Below are positions 26,106 to 38,874 of a stretch of 64,000 nt of DNA, piece by piece. The stretch comes from Allium sativum (taxonomy: Eukaryota; Streptophyta; Magnoliopsida; Asparagales; Amaryllidaceae). The translations under genes were made by a program, and so were the position numbers. A model generated the notes under the pieces. It was not told the DNA's origin and made no database searches. It saw only the letters and a list, made by a program, of their open reading frames with translations. The stretch lies in NCBI GenBank assembly GCA_030737875.1, contig CM060926.1, positions 160,343,579 through 160,407,578 of the forward strand. Direction: 5' to 3'. The number at the start of each line of letters is the position of its first letter. The first letter of the stretch is position 1.

Positions 26106-28036
26106 TAAAATAAAATGAATCGCGTGCAGTAGTTCGCGATTGGAATCGTAACTTTAAACGATTATACAGAGAGATCCGACTGTTGGATTTTCCTAAAACT
26201 GGAACCTTGGGTTCGCTGTTGAAAAATCTATCCAATGATATAAAATTTGCTAAGATCCAATAGTTAGATTTTGAGAAATATGTAATTCAAATCTGAATAA
26301 AAACAGCACCGGGGCAGCGTAATGACCTGAAACGTCGTTCGAATTAAATGAGATATTTTTATATAAATAAAAATAGCGATAAATCATTATAAAATATTAT
26401 AAACGATATGGAAAGGGAATAAACCAATTTCCCTTGGTTTATAAAGTAATATGAATGTTTAGATTCTTTGACATTAATTTATAGGATTGAATTGAATTTA
26501 ACCCAAAAAAAAAAGAAATGATTTGAATTATATATTTTTGAGAATTATTTGAAAAGGCCGAGTTAAATCTCATTTCAAATAATTATACGACGACTAGAAG
26601 TCGAAGATATTGAAGATGGTGGTTGAAGACTGGCGATCTTCACATCGAATGGACGACTACTAATGTCTTTGATTGGAGTTGCTGCCTTGAAAGGGTTACA
26701 GTGGTAGTTGTCCAGACGTACTTGTGGATTGTCCGGATATGCGAAAGCCTCTCTCCCGTAGTGGACATATGGAACGAGGAATAAGGTGTCTCCGGTTTCA
26801 TTCAGACCCAAAACGGACTTGTAAATGGATGTATGTATGACATTGGATTTTATTCTATGTTGATTGATTTCAATTATAGGAAAATTGGCATAAGGAAATA
26901 CTTAGACAAAAGTTTAGGGAGAAGGACAAGAAGTTTGAATTTTAGCCACAAGGACACTTTGTAGTGTATGATAGAGGTCATGCGTTTCTTTCTGGCTAGG
27001 AGTGGTGTCATGGTGTGGAGCCCAGACATTTTTACTTATGTGGATGATGAAATGAGAGGTAACTCGGATTTGAGTCCCTAGTAACTCTTGATTGACGCCC
27101 CATAGGGTGGGGAAGCATATTATTCAGGAATCCACTAACATAAGTGTGGGCCGGCCCTGCAAGATCCAGATGCAGTTGCAGCTGTATCCTAAGGCTCGGG
27201 CTAGAGAGTCTCAAACTCATTAAGGACGATCACTTGCCTTGGTTCATGATGGAAATCCAACTTCCAATATGACATCATGTGGTTTTGATTGTAAACCTAT
27301 ATATGGCGACATGATATATGGTACCCATGCTGTTTATGATTGATACATTATGATTGAAATTGTTTTTGAAACATATAGACACTGATAATAATATCAAATG
27401 ACTTTGTTTTTATATGTGTCAAGCATATTTTGTCCATTATAAGGTAAAACTCTATCCTTCAGTTTGTGTTGCATTGTGTGATGGGACTTGAGTCTTATAG
27501 TGGCTTCATTTTTCTAAAAAGCATTGCGTTGTTTAGATACTTTATTTCATGCATTGGCAATCATATGGAGTAAACCCGTTCCGCGTTAGCGGCGTGGTCC
27601 TGTGATTGACCTTATTATTAAATAAGTTAAGTAGATTTCTCATACCAATCTCATGACTGACTCGTAGTTTATTTCACTTAGCAAACTCGGGTGCTCTATT
27701 TTCCACATGGGTAGCCTTGTATTCAGGTATTAGCAGACTCATTCTGGATAGCTATGGAGCTGAAGATGGATTCTATCATTTCTATGATGTTGTTCATACT
27801 TCATTAAGTATATTATGTTTGATTCCGTTGCAGACATTTTATATTAAGCTGAAACAGTATTCTGTACTAAGCATGATCCTATTTTGTAGTGTAACTCTTA
27901 TGATATATTATTTCCAGTGTAATTTGAGGTATGTTATCTGGTGTAAGGCTATATTTCTGTTATGTTGTTATTGTTTATGTGTTATATTCCAATGATTATC
28001 CTTCCTTCTGTGGCACGGGGGTTTGGGGTTATCACA

Positions 28037-31000
28037 AAAGTGGTATTTAAGCAGCCATTCACAACAAACCCAAATCCAATCTGATATTAAATATAAGGTC
28101 TTAAATGGAAATCATACCGACTTTCATTCAATATTAAATCCTAAACAAACAGGTAACGTTTTAAATAACGATATCAATATCTTCCAAATTGCTCAATGAT
28201 ATCCCTATAATCACGGAATCCAATATCGAAAAAATCCAAAGATAATTTTCATTTAAATCCATTCTAATTTATATGTTATAAACTTCTACTTATGTTAAAA
28301 CTATTTACCATCCAATTTTTTAATTTAAAATCATTGGATTATTATTCTAGTTGTTAACTGGTTCATTCAAATGAAAATATCTTTTATCGTTTTTAACTTA
28401 GAGTATTTCAAGATCTTTTCAAATGAGTTAATATGATTTTATATAATTTATTTATATTTTTTATAATTTTAGTAAGGAATTAACAGAAGGCTTCCAATGT
28501 CGACCACCGAACTGCATCTAGAGCTCCCTTTTTTAAAGCTGATTTGGACTTAAACTAAAATATAGCAATTGGATTTCAAAAATTATCATTTTATTGGAAA
28601 TCTCATTTCCTTGCAGTTCCAATAATACTAGTTTCAGGAGAAACCGACGGTCGGATCATCTGATACATCAATTCAAAATTACTGGTTGACTTTTGCGAAT
28701 TGTCGATGTTCGACGAGTTCTATTCAAGCTCAAATTCGATTTATAAATTTTAGTTATAATTCAAAACGCTGAAAAACTATTTTTATAAATCATATCAAAT
28801 ATACGTAATCATGTTTGAAAACTTGTTTCATTCGTTTATTTTTAGAATTGCACATTTTACTATTCAGTCAATTTTCATATTTTTGTGTCCATCCAAAATC
28901 GGACATCAAAACCAACTTCAACTATTAACTGAATATTATATTAAAATATTAATTTTATTCCAGATTTAAATGAGATTCAACCAATTACCATATAATTACA
29001 GTTATATGGATTTCACATATCACATGTATTTAGCAATAGTTATAAACAACTATTAAACATCCAATTCACGTCCAAAGGGCGCTTACATCCATATAAGCCT
29101 TAAATAATTATTTAACGCTTATATTGGTTTGTCAATAAATCGATTAACATTCAATCTAAACACTTGGGATTAGTATAAATCAAATATCATCCCAATACCC
29201 ATGTGGGGTTTTCAACTAATAAATTATTTATTCCATCTAATCGATATTATTTAAATGGGTAAACATAAACAAACCGTTCGACATGTAAATGGATTTTTTA
29301 TTATCCAATTTCAACTACAACAAATAATTTAACATTGTTTTTAACATGTTAATTATTTCAAATTCATATTCAAATCATAACATAAATAAGCATCCCCAGT
29401 TCACAACAATAACATAACACAATAAATCAACAATTCGTCTGTGGGTTAGAAAACAATTGTGATGTGAGCTACCAAGCCAATTTGTGATAATTAATTTAAT
29501 AAAAATTAGCGTAGACAATTAATATGTTTCCAGTTATAAAAATAAATAACTGTACAAAATATTTTTGTGAAAGAGTTCTCACGTTGATCGGTTTTGAAAT
29601 CGTTTAATAACCTTTGTTTTAACTAAATTAAAATTAGACGTTTAATTTAGTCAAAACATGTTACTTGCTCCAAATTCCTTCCAATCACTTTCATGTAGAT
29701 TTCTTCAAGATGATTCCAACGCAACTTAGATCATCCAATTCTGTGTTGTTTGAAAAAAGACACAGGGTTTTAAACTTTTAATACCTTAATTACATAATTA
29801 ATAAAATAAATAAACTAATTATTTGCTTCATTATCAATTTCAGGAACCCAATCGTCGATGCCTTAAGGCTTAAAACCACTGCTCCACCATCGCGTCGGAG
29901 GTTGATCGAAGCATGCCACGTGAGCCGCCTTGGGGTGTGCCACCATCGGCTGGAGAGGCATCGATCTTAGTCGCCTCGATGGCTATGAAAACAAGCTCGA
30001 ATTTGGACCATTTGAGGCTAAATTTCTTCCAGTACAGAACACGAAAAACAATCATATCCTTATAGAAATAAAAATCTCGAAGATTATTATGATTTTCATT
30101 TTGGAGTTGGGGGTAAATTCATATTGGATTGAGTGATTTTAAGGATTAAAATCAGGACATTTTCGGCCATTGTTTATGTGACTGGCAGTGGCTTCTATAT
30201 CTTAGGGTTAGAAGAAAACTTATATATATAATTTAATAATATTTAATTCGTATGTTAAGTGTTTAATGCTTCGAACTCCAAATAAGTCACAATGACTGAC
30301 ATTCCTAGCCAAATACCTCTATTCCGAACTTAATGAAATATGTTTGGTAATCTCATTCGATCGTTTTAATCGGTTTTTATCAGAATTATAATACAAATCA
30401 ATATAACATTCAATATTGAATTTGAACATATTTAATTTACCACGGCCACAAACTGACTCCAAAAATTATGAAATTTGAAGTCTCTCTATGTTTTTCAAAT
30501 ATGGTTTTAACAAAACTAATTTCATCGAATTTAGAGAAAGTTTGAAAAGTGGGCTTTTAACTAGCTTATTTAATTTAAAACTGAAATTCAACGGGGGATT
30601 AAATTTACTACGCTTACATATTAATTTCAGTTTTCTTGAAATTTTGATTCTGACAATAATTTGACGTTCCGGATCCAACAAAATTGGTTTCATTGCAAAA
30701 TGAGTATTTTTAAGGGCTTTAATAATATTGAAATATTACTAAATTCCATAGCGACTATTAGAATTTTTAATTTGGACATAAATTACAATTTATAAAGTGA
30801 AATATCAATTTCTTACATTCGTTAGAAAGATATGGTTAATTAGATCCTAATTTTTTTGGGTTTCATCACATTCTGATTTATAATGAACATTGTGCAATCA
30901 TTTAAAGTTTAAAACTAAATTTCTAAACTATTGCTCCATTACAAGATCATGTTAATTAAATTATAAATATATACGCTCAAACTTCATTTTAAATAAATTC

Positions 31001-31101
31001 TAAGTCCTTAATTCTCAAAATAAATCGTTAAAAATATTTAATTTTCATTACAATCAATTAAAATAAATTTTAAATTGGTTCCAAAATTTTTGGTTGTTAC
31101 A
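28037..31101 (-). mobile_element. LTR M: minus-strand LTR fragment, 3' part missing
   Basis: On the minus strand it starts at 31101 with TGTAACAACCAAAAATTTT. Its U3 resembles A, B and H. It has a TATATATAAG box near 30220-30230 and a donor-like GTGAGA at 29582. Around 28985-29030 its complement contains GTGAAATCCATATAA, also found in LTR B (10577-10591). It lacks the 3' third seen in other LTRs and stops where LTR H ends at 28036. No polypurine tract lies beyond its start, so it is a 5' or solo LTR remnant. No gene is seen; short frames such as 30466-30693 are chance. Confidence 0.65.
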
Positions 31102-31454
31102 AAAAATATTAAACGTGAGTGAGGAGAGAGGTAGGAATTTTTTTTACAAAATGATGTGAAATAAACAAAGAAAATGTATGATTACCCGTATACAATGTTG
31201 CTTCAGTTAACAATTGGATTTATGAATTTGTAGAATTGTTTTTAATTGAGAAGAGTGATAGAAGAAAGAGAGAATTTGTAGAAATTTTCTGGTATATGGA
31301 TGCTGTAGGGGAACAATTCACATCTGACTTGCGACCGACAATTTGACGCAAACAACTCTCCTATAATAGTTCGTTCGAAGTGGAAAATTAAGTCGGGTCT
31401 ACAACATCCAATGCATCGGACACGAAGCCAAGTGTGAACTGCCCAGATCAAAAA

Positions 31455-31600
31455 AAGAATGCTGCCTTAATTTGGGCTCCAACGGAGACCAAAACTTCTG
31501 CTGATTCTTTTCTGAAGAGCTTATAGTTCTTTAACCGGATGCCCTTGTAGCCCGCATATATTGGATAGTAACATACTATATATTCGAGCATCACATGCAT
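31455..31600 (-). pseudogene. Possible small coding remnant, unidentified
   Basis: A minus-strand frame of about 45-50 codons includes YYPIYAGYKGIRLKNYKLF and then ESAEVLVSVGAQIKAAFF. It ends at a stop after a run of eight T on that strand. The composition looks protein-like compared with the surrounding AT-rich DNA, and an AG before the segment could be an exon boundary. I do not recognise the family and no adjacent exon is evident. It could equally be a chance frame. Confidence 0.2.
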
Positions 31601-32122
31601 ATTCAAACACATCATCTTTGTTTATTGTCATCTGATCAATGTAAAATAGCATGAAGTCAATATAATGCACCATTTTTTCTCTTGGATTATCCAATTTGTT
31701 TTACTTTATCAACTATTTTTCTGTCCACTTGTTTCTCCTTTAGAAAGACTGTTCCTTTTGATCTCTGCACAATCTTCTTGCAAAAGATATTATTCGAGAT
31801 TATAAATGCTATTAGTCGAAGTGACATGCATAACTTAAATTACCTAATGAGTTTATCGGTCCATCAAATTCTCCTAAAATATAAATAGGCCACCCGATCT
31901 GAAACTCTATTTCCAAGGTGGTTACGAATATGTTTATGAAAATAAATTCAAGTTTCAAAATTTTGATTTTCATTTCCGTTTTGGACACTATTAAAGTTTA
32001 AATTTTTTCTTCCATTTTGAGAATTTCAAACTTTAAATTTTATATTTAAATTCTACTTGTTAATTTTTGCATCTATACTAATGGTATAGTGTAATTTAGA
32101 ACAAGCCGTTATATATGCTAGT

Positions 32123-32180
32123 GTAAACTGTATCGACCAAAGTGCACTGTAAACAGTATCGACCAAAGTGCACTGTAAAC
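32123..32180 (+). repeat. 26 bp tandem repeat, two copies plus a partial
   Basis: The unit GTAAAC(T/A)GTATCGACCAAA plus GTGCACT occurs at 32123-32148 and 32149-32174, followed by GTAAAC. Confidence 0.92.
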
Positions 32181-32889
32181 TTTATAGTCTATAATGCAGA
32201 CTATACATGCTAGTGTTTTCAACCACACAATACTGTAAATTCAGTTTTTGCCGTGTACATAAATGATTTGATGATAAAACTCTGGGTAACACATTGTAGA
32301 TTTAACCATGCAAACATTATAACAAAGTGCTTATTTAGTAAGTACTAGCTAGTAACTAGTAAGCTGCCCAACAAATATTCAACCTTTAACACGTTAGAGA
32401 AACCTTATTATGGAAGTTATGAAATTCAAAAAATTTGTTAGTGTAAGAGTTCAAAACTTCAGATAGTGCAAGGAAAACCTGTGACTCGCTCAATGAAGCT
32501 TAAACATTTATGTGTTGCCTACCTCTAGAATAAAAATGTAGCTATCTAAGACATACTTCACATTAATAAGAGTCCATTTATGTTACTTTTTCACGAATAT
32601 GATATTTTCTAGGCATGTTTAATAATATCGGGTGTTATTCCTATTTTGGCCTTTGTAATTTCTGGAGTTTTAACCCTAATTAGTGAAGGACCAGAGAAAA
32701 TCTCTAGTTATAAATTATGTACCGAACCCATAGGAGAGCCTGGTTAGAATTTTGAATATACTATTACATGTTTGCTCTCATTTTTGTTGTTTTTGATGTT
32801 GAAACTGTAACTATCTTATTTTTCGATCGCTTCAATTCGATAGCTAAACCAACATAAACCATTCAAAATTTCATATTGTTAATTTCTAT

Positions 32890-33414
32890 GGGGTTAAAAA
32901 TAAATCATTACAGTACCACATGAACAATACACAGAATATCTTGTAGCAGAAGTAAATACGATACAATAATACAGGAGAATTTAATTTACAAAATGATATC
33001 AAAGTACAAAAATAAATACTGTTACAGCGGAAGACTTAATACAGAATCTCACTAATACATAAATAATGATAGAAGTGAAAATAACATGAATGGAATAACA
33101 AAATAGATGGCTATATCCAGAGAATCTCCAACTCCAACAGAAAAATATCTAAAGCTGAAGTACTCAGGCGGAACCAAGAATTGTGCAAAAACAAAACACC
33201 CGAATCAGGACTAACATTCTCGTATAAATGAATCAATTTAAGTGAAACGTTTAACAAAATGCAAATAACCGAAAGGATGCTTGGGATACCATCCTATGAG
33301 GATCCGTGAAAATAATACATATAGTATAATACACTATTATAATAGTGTATATTCAGTAAAGTAAATATATTGAAATAGAGTAATGGGGTTACCATATTAT
33401 CCTTACACCGTTTA
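32890..33414 (-). mobile_element. LTR W: 3' portion of another minus-strand LTR
   Basis: On the minus strand this has the landmarks of an LTR end: an ATTCGGGTGTTTTG-like segment and TTCCGCTGT (complement at 33024-33032), at the spacing seen in Z, Y, X and B. Its exact 3' boundary near 32890 is unclear. It is interrupted at 33415 by LTR Z. Confidence 0.5.
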
Positions 33415-35848
33415 TGTAACGGCCCATGAAATTTTCGACCTCGAAAATCGACATACAACACCATGTCAACTATTCAAGAATCGAAAATACCTGAACGTCA
33501 ATAGAAAGAAGTTAGAAGGTGAGAAATAGGAAGAAAGAAAGTTAGAATAGAAGAAGAAGAACATAAATACAACTTCAGAGTAAACACGAATCTCACAGCG
33601 GAACGAATAATATATATTATATAACGTAAATTTATAATATAAATCTGTACTTGTATATACATACAGTTATCAGAGTACAACACTTACATAGCAGAAATAA
33701 ACAATAGTTATATAATGTTGAAGCATCTTGCTCCAAGCTCTTTTAAATATATCTGTAAAATACCGACTACTTGACTGCTTGTACATATTCGGGCACCCAA
33801 GAGTTTAGGGTAAAACAAAACAAAATAAACTCTGGGTCAGTCATAGGACTGGTGTGAGTAAACTCCAACCACTTGGTTTAACTTTAAAAATCTTTTTAAA
33901 GAAAGTATAATCGTAAGACCGATCCATACATAAACTCAAATGGTTTTTACCTTACGATGGCCCAAAATATTCTTTAAATAGATAATATTATGATATTATA
34001 ATAATGTCTAAATACGAATAAATATCAATCTAGCAGAAATGCTTTCATTTCACGCTCTACATATATAATATACAATCAAAAACCACGGGCTCTTATTGGA
34101 GAATTAATTCTCAAATATGACATGGTATGGAACCACCTTCCGATCAGTGTACTCTAGAAGCGATATATTGGAGTTCAACAAGAACATCTTGTAACTCAAC
34201 CACACTTGACCGGCCATTCATTTTGCTTGTATGTTCCGAATATATTGTTACCAACATAACTATTCCTTGGAGATACAGAAATAAAAAGAAGTAACAAATA
34301 TGAATATTCTCTAGATGGTGACAATATACACCAATTGGGTGCGACCCACTTAGCCATGTTGCCTTCCCGATTTTTTTCATTTCCCACTTGATGAGGCTTG
34401 AGGTCATACATATATTTTAACAGGTCACATCTTCATTCACCTTGAATGCCACATCGTCATACCCGCCAAATCACAAATTGATTTCCCTTAAGATACCACG
34501 GGTATAAAGCTAGGAGAAATGAATTTCTCTGCCACCAACGTAAATACACTTGAAGTGATCAACTTATGCGATTTATTAGATATACACTGTTAGACATTCG
34601 TCCATACACGTTGTACTGGGACAGGACAAACCGAAGGCACTATTCTATAAATACACCTTAGGCAATTTCTACCTAGAATCGCCTGAACACCACTTGCAGA
34701 AACTCTATCTTCAATTATCTTCATCATATTTGTTTTGCAGTGCTATTGCCCATATGGAGTGGATTTCAAATAATAAATCTAATCTCGGTCTCTCCGTATT
34801 GACGACAGAAATGGTCAAAAACTTTGATAGTCGGTTATTTAACCATCAAAGGAAACACAGACAACGATCTTATTTCCAAATGGAAATTTTACCTATCAAT
34901 CATCAATCCATATTTAGCCCTTCAAATTAATTTATCATTAATTTACTCATTTCCCCATTTCCCATTTCCATATATTCATAGATTCTTATTTTCCAAATTT
35001 AGAAAATATACGTTATCAATATTGGAAAACACTTCCATTTCTTATTCATGCATCACTATCCTCCCACATTTATCGGTCTCTAACTGTAAACTATTAAGAG
35101 AACAATTTCCAAAGTATAAACCACGAAGGCCGAAACCAACATCCGATAGACACTCATAAAGCCATTCAACTCAACTAATTTCAGTTAGTTTCTAATTTTA
35201 GTAATTCCATTTTAAATTCCTATTTCAAAACCCAGTTTCCATTATAAATGTTTTTATTTGAAACATATTTTCTTTAATCCATTGTTCACATCAAATTTCA
35301 AATATCGGTGTCAAAACTGATTCTTAGTTTTCTATATAATTTCAGACTCAAATTTATACTTCAATTTATGAAAATCTCACTAAACTATTTCTTTAAACAA
35401 TTATTCCAACCATTAACTCTTTTGGTAAAATTCTTGCTTTTCTGTTTTATAACACCTTATATAAATCACAAGAATTCGTTTTTGCAAAACATTTGCAATT
35501 ATTTAATAAACCTGATTATGCATGCTTATTTACTTATAAAACTTTTTATTTAAAACTAATTCACATAAAAGTATGAAATAAACCTGATTTTAATTAAAGA
35601 AGTAAATTTTATAATATTGATTACGTTAATTTGTTTAACAACAAATCAACGCCTTAAAACGATGGGTTTTAAGCAATCAACTATCAATCACCCAACCATT
35701 ACTGCCTATTGGTTAGCAACAGTACAATGTTGAATTTAATATTCAACAAATCAATATCCAAACCAACATCCAATCACATTTGGTTTAAACAGTTCATATA
35801 ACAATATATGAAAACAAATAATATACGACAATATTTGAGGAATCCCGT
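33415..35848 (-). mobile_element. LTR Z: 3' part of a minus-strand LTR related to A
   Basis: The plus-strand boundary TGTAACGGCCCATG at 33415 is the 3' end of a minus LTR (ends GGGCCGTTACA). Reading leftward on the minus strand, it shows CACACCAGTCCTATGACTGAC, a TATTTTACAG acceptor-like site (33753) and TTCCGCTGT (33595-33603). Positions 34260-35848 match LTR A. It is cut at 35848 by LTR Y and its 5' part is not in the window. Frames such as 34694-34930 and 34824-35159 are chance frames in LTR sequence. Confidence 0.7.
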
Positions 35849-38477
35849 TGTGACAACCCTATTTTCAATAGACCGATTTTTTTTTAAAATTCCAATCTAT
35901 CGAAACTCGGGTTGGTTTGCTCTAGTATCCTGCAGAAAAGACAGAGACATAAAACATGTCAGAGCTCAGAAAATATCTCACAACGGAGCGGATAAAATAT
36001 AATATAAATCAAAGTACAGCCTTACCATATTAATAATACTGCCTAACCAGTATCCAAAGCTTTAGTGTCTCATGTCCCTGCCACAAATCTAAACTACGAG
36101 TATATTATGAGTAGGGGATCAGAACACAAGTTCTGGTGACTAGATTTAAACTATACACTTTGGATAATCCTGCATATACCGTTCAATCGTATTATCTTAT
36201 TTATTAGGTTACCTGGGTTAACAGCTGTCAAGGCTTACACATACGTCGAACCCATTTACTTCCCAGTGAATTAACCTAATACAGTATATGTGTAGCTACC
36301 CCCTATATCGAGGTACACCCCATGGAACCCCCTCACACGGTTTCCACCGTAACACTATCTCAATATACGCAGTCCCTCATCTAATGCCGTAGTGACGTGT
36401 GGACAACAATATTACGTTCCACATATATCTATCATTACTATGCTACGCAAATTATTACTATGCTACACAAACGTATAGGCTGCCACCTTTGTTCGAATCA
36501 GATTCCATAACGGAGTAATGCCCTCAAGTCTGCGATACACCACCCAGAGATGATATGCATGTATCTTGACTGTTCACCATACGTATCTTCATTTGCAGGT
36601 CAATGTCTCAATTGCACGTCCTATAACGTGCACCGAGTTCCATGGCGGGACGATACAAGAGACACGGAACTCGGTCGGGAGCTTTTACATATCTGCACAG
36701 GCCCATCTTTAAAGAGCCTCTACAGATATACCTAGGGTTTGTTTTCGGGGTGGCTATGGCCCCACCACGGCCCCTCCCTCAACTAGTAAAGACTACAAGA
36801 GCTAAGCGACCTCCCCTACGCAAACAATTTAAACATCCATGTGGCGTCTCCCCTCAAACCCTTATCCCGATGGTGAAGGGTGAAATGGTATCTTGGGTTT
36901 AGCTCTAGTCTTTCCGCATCCCACTGGCTGCCGATGATGAGTATCTGATGGTCTACTATCCTTGTTGGTTGTGACCCTCTGCGTCCTCGTGAGGCAACCG
37001 CCGAACTACACTGGTGTTACCTCGTCATAGCATTCTGACTGCATAGCTACATCTGCAGTCGAGGCCCACCCACCTAGTAGTTACGCACAAACCCAACCTC
37101 TACGAGCACAACCTAAAACATCTGCCACCGCCTGGAGGACTACTAGGAGCAACTTATGTACCTCAGGAAGCCACGTACTTCCCCTTCCAGTCCTTCGGGG
37201 CTGTCCGAACAATCATATGAATGTGTGCTCCCCTCGTGCCTTATAACACCACGATGATCTACCCCGTTAGGTTATTTACCTTCAAACGTGTAGACTGTCC
37301 AAGCGCCTCACTTTAATATGTTATTAGACCCTATGTCTAAACATTCTTTTATGCGCTTGCCTAACCTCATCAGGTTTCCAGTTAACTTGGTTATTCCAAT
37401 TCATATTGAATTCTTGTCCAAATTTCCAAGTTTCTCTTCCTTATTAATTTCAGTCATATAACTTAACCCATTTAAGTGTATTAATAAGCCCACAACATGT
37501 TATTCTCTAGATTGTGGTCCAAGGTCTATGATCCACAATCCCTTTATATTCTTGTTTGGTTTCATCATTAAAATAACATGTTTTACTTAATATGTAATTA
37601 AGTATATCCCAATTCACATGTTTTCTAATTAACATGTCACTTACCATTTATGAATAAATATAACTTATTTTATTTCATAAGTTTTCCTCATCTTTTCTCA
37701 TTTAATCATAATTCCATTTTACATCGTCAATACAACTTATCAATGTTTACTTATTAACTTAGTTCCACTAACTAAGGCCCATTAACAAGTTTCTCTACCC
37801 GTTTGTTATAACCTATGTTATAATTTCCTCTTGTCCCTACGACAAACCTAAACATTCTTATCAACATGTTTCAGACTTCCAAGCTAACATATTACTTAAT
37901 TTATTATTAAGTACAATATATTTTCCCCATTTTCTTAACTGGTTTCTGCTTTTTCCCCTTTACTGATTACTTAATTTAAAATTAAGTGTCTGTCAACTCG
38001 ATTCACCAGTTATCCCGTTCTCTTACTAACTTATTATAACCTGAGTTATAATCCCCACTTGTCTCTAGGACAAGTTTACCTATTATACAACATTTTCATT
38101 AATGTTACTTATTTATAATAATTGATTATCATTTCTACAAGTTATGCTTACCCTAAAGGTGTCTTTAATTACATAATTTTATTATTTCTAGCGGTTATAT
38201 ATACTACTAGGTGTCTTTAATTACATAACCTTATCGGGCTAAATTTGTAGGCCTATATGTAAGTATTACCCACCCCTCAAATTTGCTTAGCCCACCCACT
38301 GTCCAACCGATTTTACTTAACCTTAACTTTAGTTCATATTCATACAATCCCTATCGATTAGATTAGGCTAAGTAGTCAGTTCATTGCCATGTCCATTTAC
38401 GGTTTATAATGGGCTAGACCTTCTACATTAGGCCTACAACTTGTGGATGTCGGATATGTCAGTCAGGTCCGGGCAAA
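35849..38477 (-). mobile_element. LTR Y: 3' part of a minus-strand LTR, cut by X
   Basis: The boundary TGTGACAACCC at 35849 is the complement of an LTR end. Next inward, on the minus strand, are CTTTTCTGCAG at 35930-35940 (acceptor-like) and a variant TCCGTTGT box (35980-35988). The 37450-38200 stretch contains several short inverted repeats such as TTATAACCTATGTTATAA. The sequence near 38450 (GGATATGTCAGTCAGGTCCGG) resembles a conserved block of the X LTR, so Y is a distant relative. Element X enters at 38478. No gene is supported. Confidence 0.65.
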
Positions 38478-38857
38478 TGAAACACCCCACCTCCATTAAG
38501 GTCACTCACAAAGGGAATGCCTTAACTTTTGTGGAGGTTTATAAGTAAAAGCCACAGATGAACTCAAGACAGATATAAATACACATATTTTAAACAGCGG
38601 AAACCAAACAAACTTTTATTTCATCAATACGTGTATCAAACAAAGATTTCCATAATTATCTCAAAATACTTTCAACATTACAACCTCATAACTACCTTGA
38701 TTATTAAAGAAGCATGAAAACATAAATAAAGTGACAAAAATCCCCAAAGTGATATCCAAAGCCATAGTTCGAGCAAAAGAGACCCAAATCATACATCTAC
38801 GTTCTTGGAGCTTGTACAGAGCCTGACTTAGTTGAGCTGTTTCCTCCCTATGGACCT

Positions 38858-38874
38858 GGGGGGGGGGGGGGGGG
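38858..38874. repeat. G17 homopolymer
   Basis: Seventeen G on the plus strand (C17 on the X coding strand), directly before CAG. The equivalents in P and Q are 8-10 long. Confidence 0.95.

Larger units (their letters stand above)
24645..27833 (+). other. Candidate intron within LTR H
   Basis: The donor GTGAGA at 24645 sits in the context TCAAAACCAATGTGAGA, conserved with LTRs M and B. The candidate acceptor is GATTCCGTTGCAG ending at 27833. The span would remove both tandem arrays. Motif-based only. Confidence 0.3.
5155..28036 (+). mobile_element. Element H: old decayed chromovirus, split by element B
   Basis: H consists of gag/protease at 5155-6146, the rest of protease to chromodomain at 20316-23325, a polypurine tract at 23413-23425 and a 3' LTR at 23426-28036. 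Removing B (6147-20310) and one copy of its TTCGA target duplication restores continuous protease homology. The 5' LTR, primer site and gag N-terminus are missing, because LTR A abuts the gag sequence at 5154/5155. Several stops and frameshifts show that it has long been inactive. It is the host of the B insertion, so it is the older of the two. Confidence 0.85.
23426..28036 (+). mobile_element. H 3' LTR, 4.6 kb
   Basis: Begins TGTAACAACCC and ends GGGGTTATCACA. Its layout parallels the B LTR: U3, a TATA-like GTATATAGCC at 24029-24038, donor-like GTGAGA at 24645, two tandem arrays (25022-25930), a GT/AT microsatellite, then a 3' part matching B around GTAAACCCGTTCCGCGTTAG (27570). There is no gene; the 92-codon frame at 27717-27995 lies in LTR sequence and has no family signature. 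Right after the end, TGGTATTTAAGC at 28041 matches 9 of 12 bases of the tRNA-Met primer site, which is unexpected after a 3' LTR. Confidence 0.8.
31102..32890. other. Unassigned ~1.8 kb, possibly non-repetitive DNA
   Basis: This stretch shows none of the LTR landmarks that recur elsewhere. It contains one 26 bp tandem repeat and a short minus-strand coding-like segment (31455-31600), but no complete gene. It is the best candidate for pre-existing, low-copy genomic DNA in the window. Confidence 0.4.

Noticed and set aside
27717..27995. 92-codon hydrophobic frame, possible membrane protein
   Set aside because: It lies in the 3' part of LTR H, aligned with LTR B sequence that is not open there. 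Hydrophobicity follows from T-rich composition.
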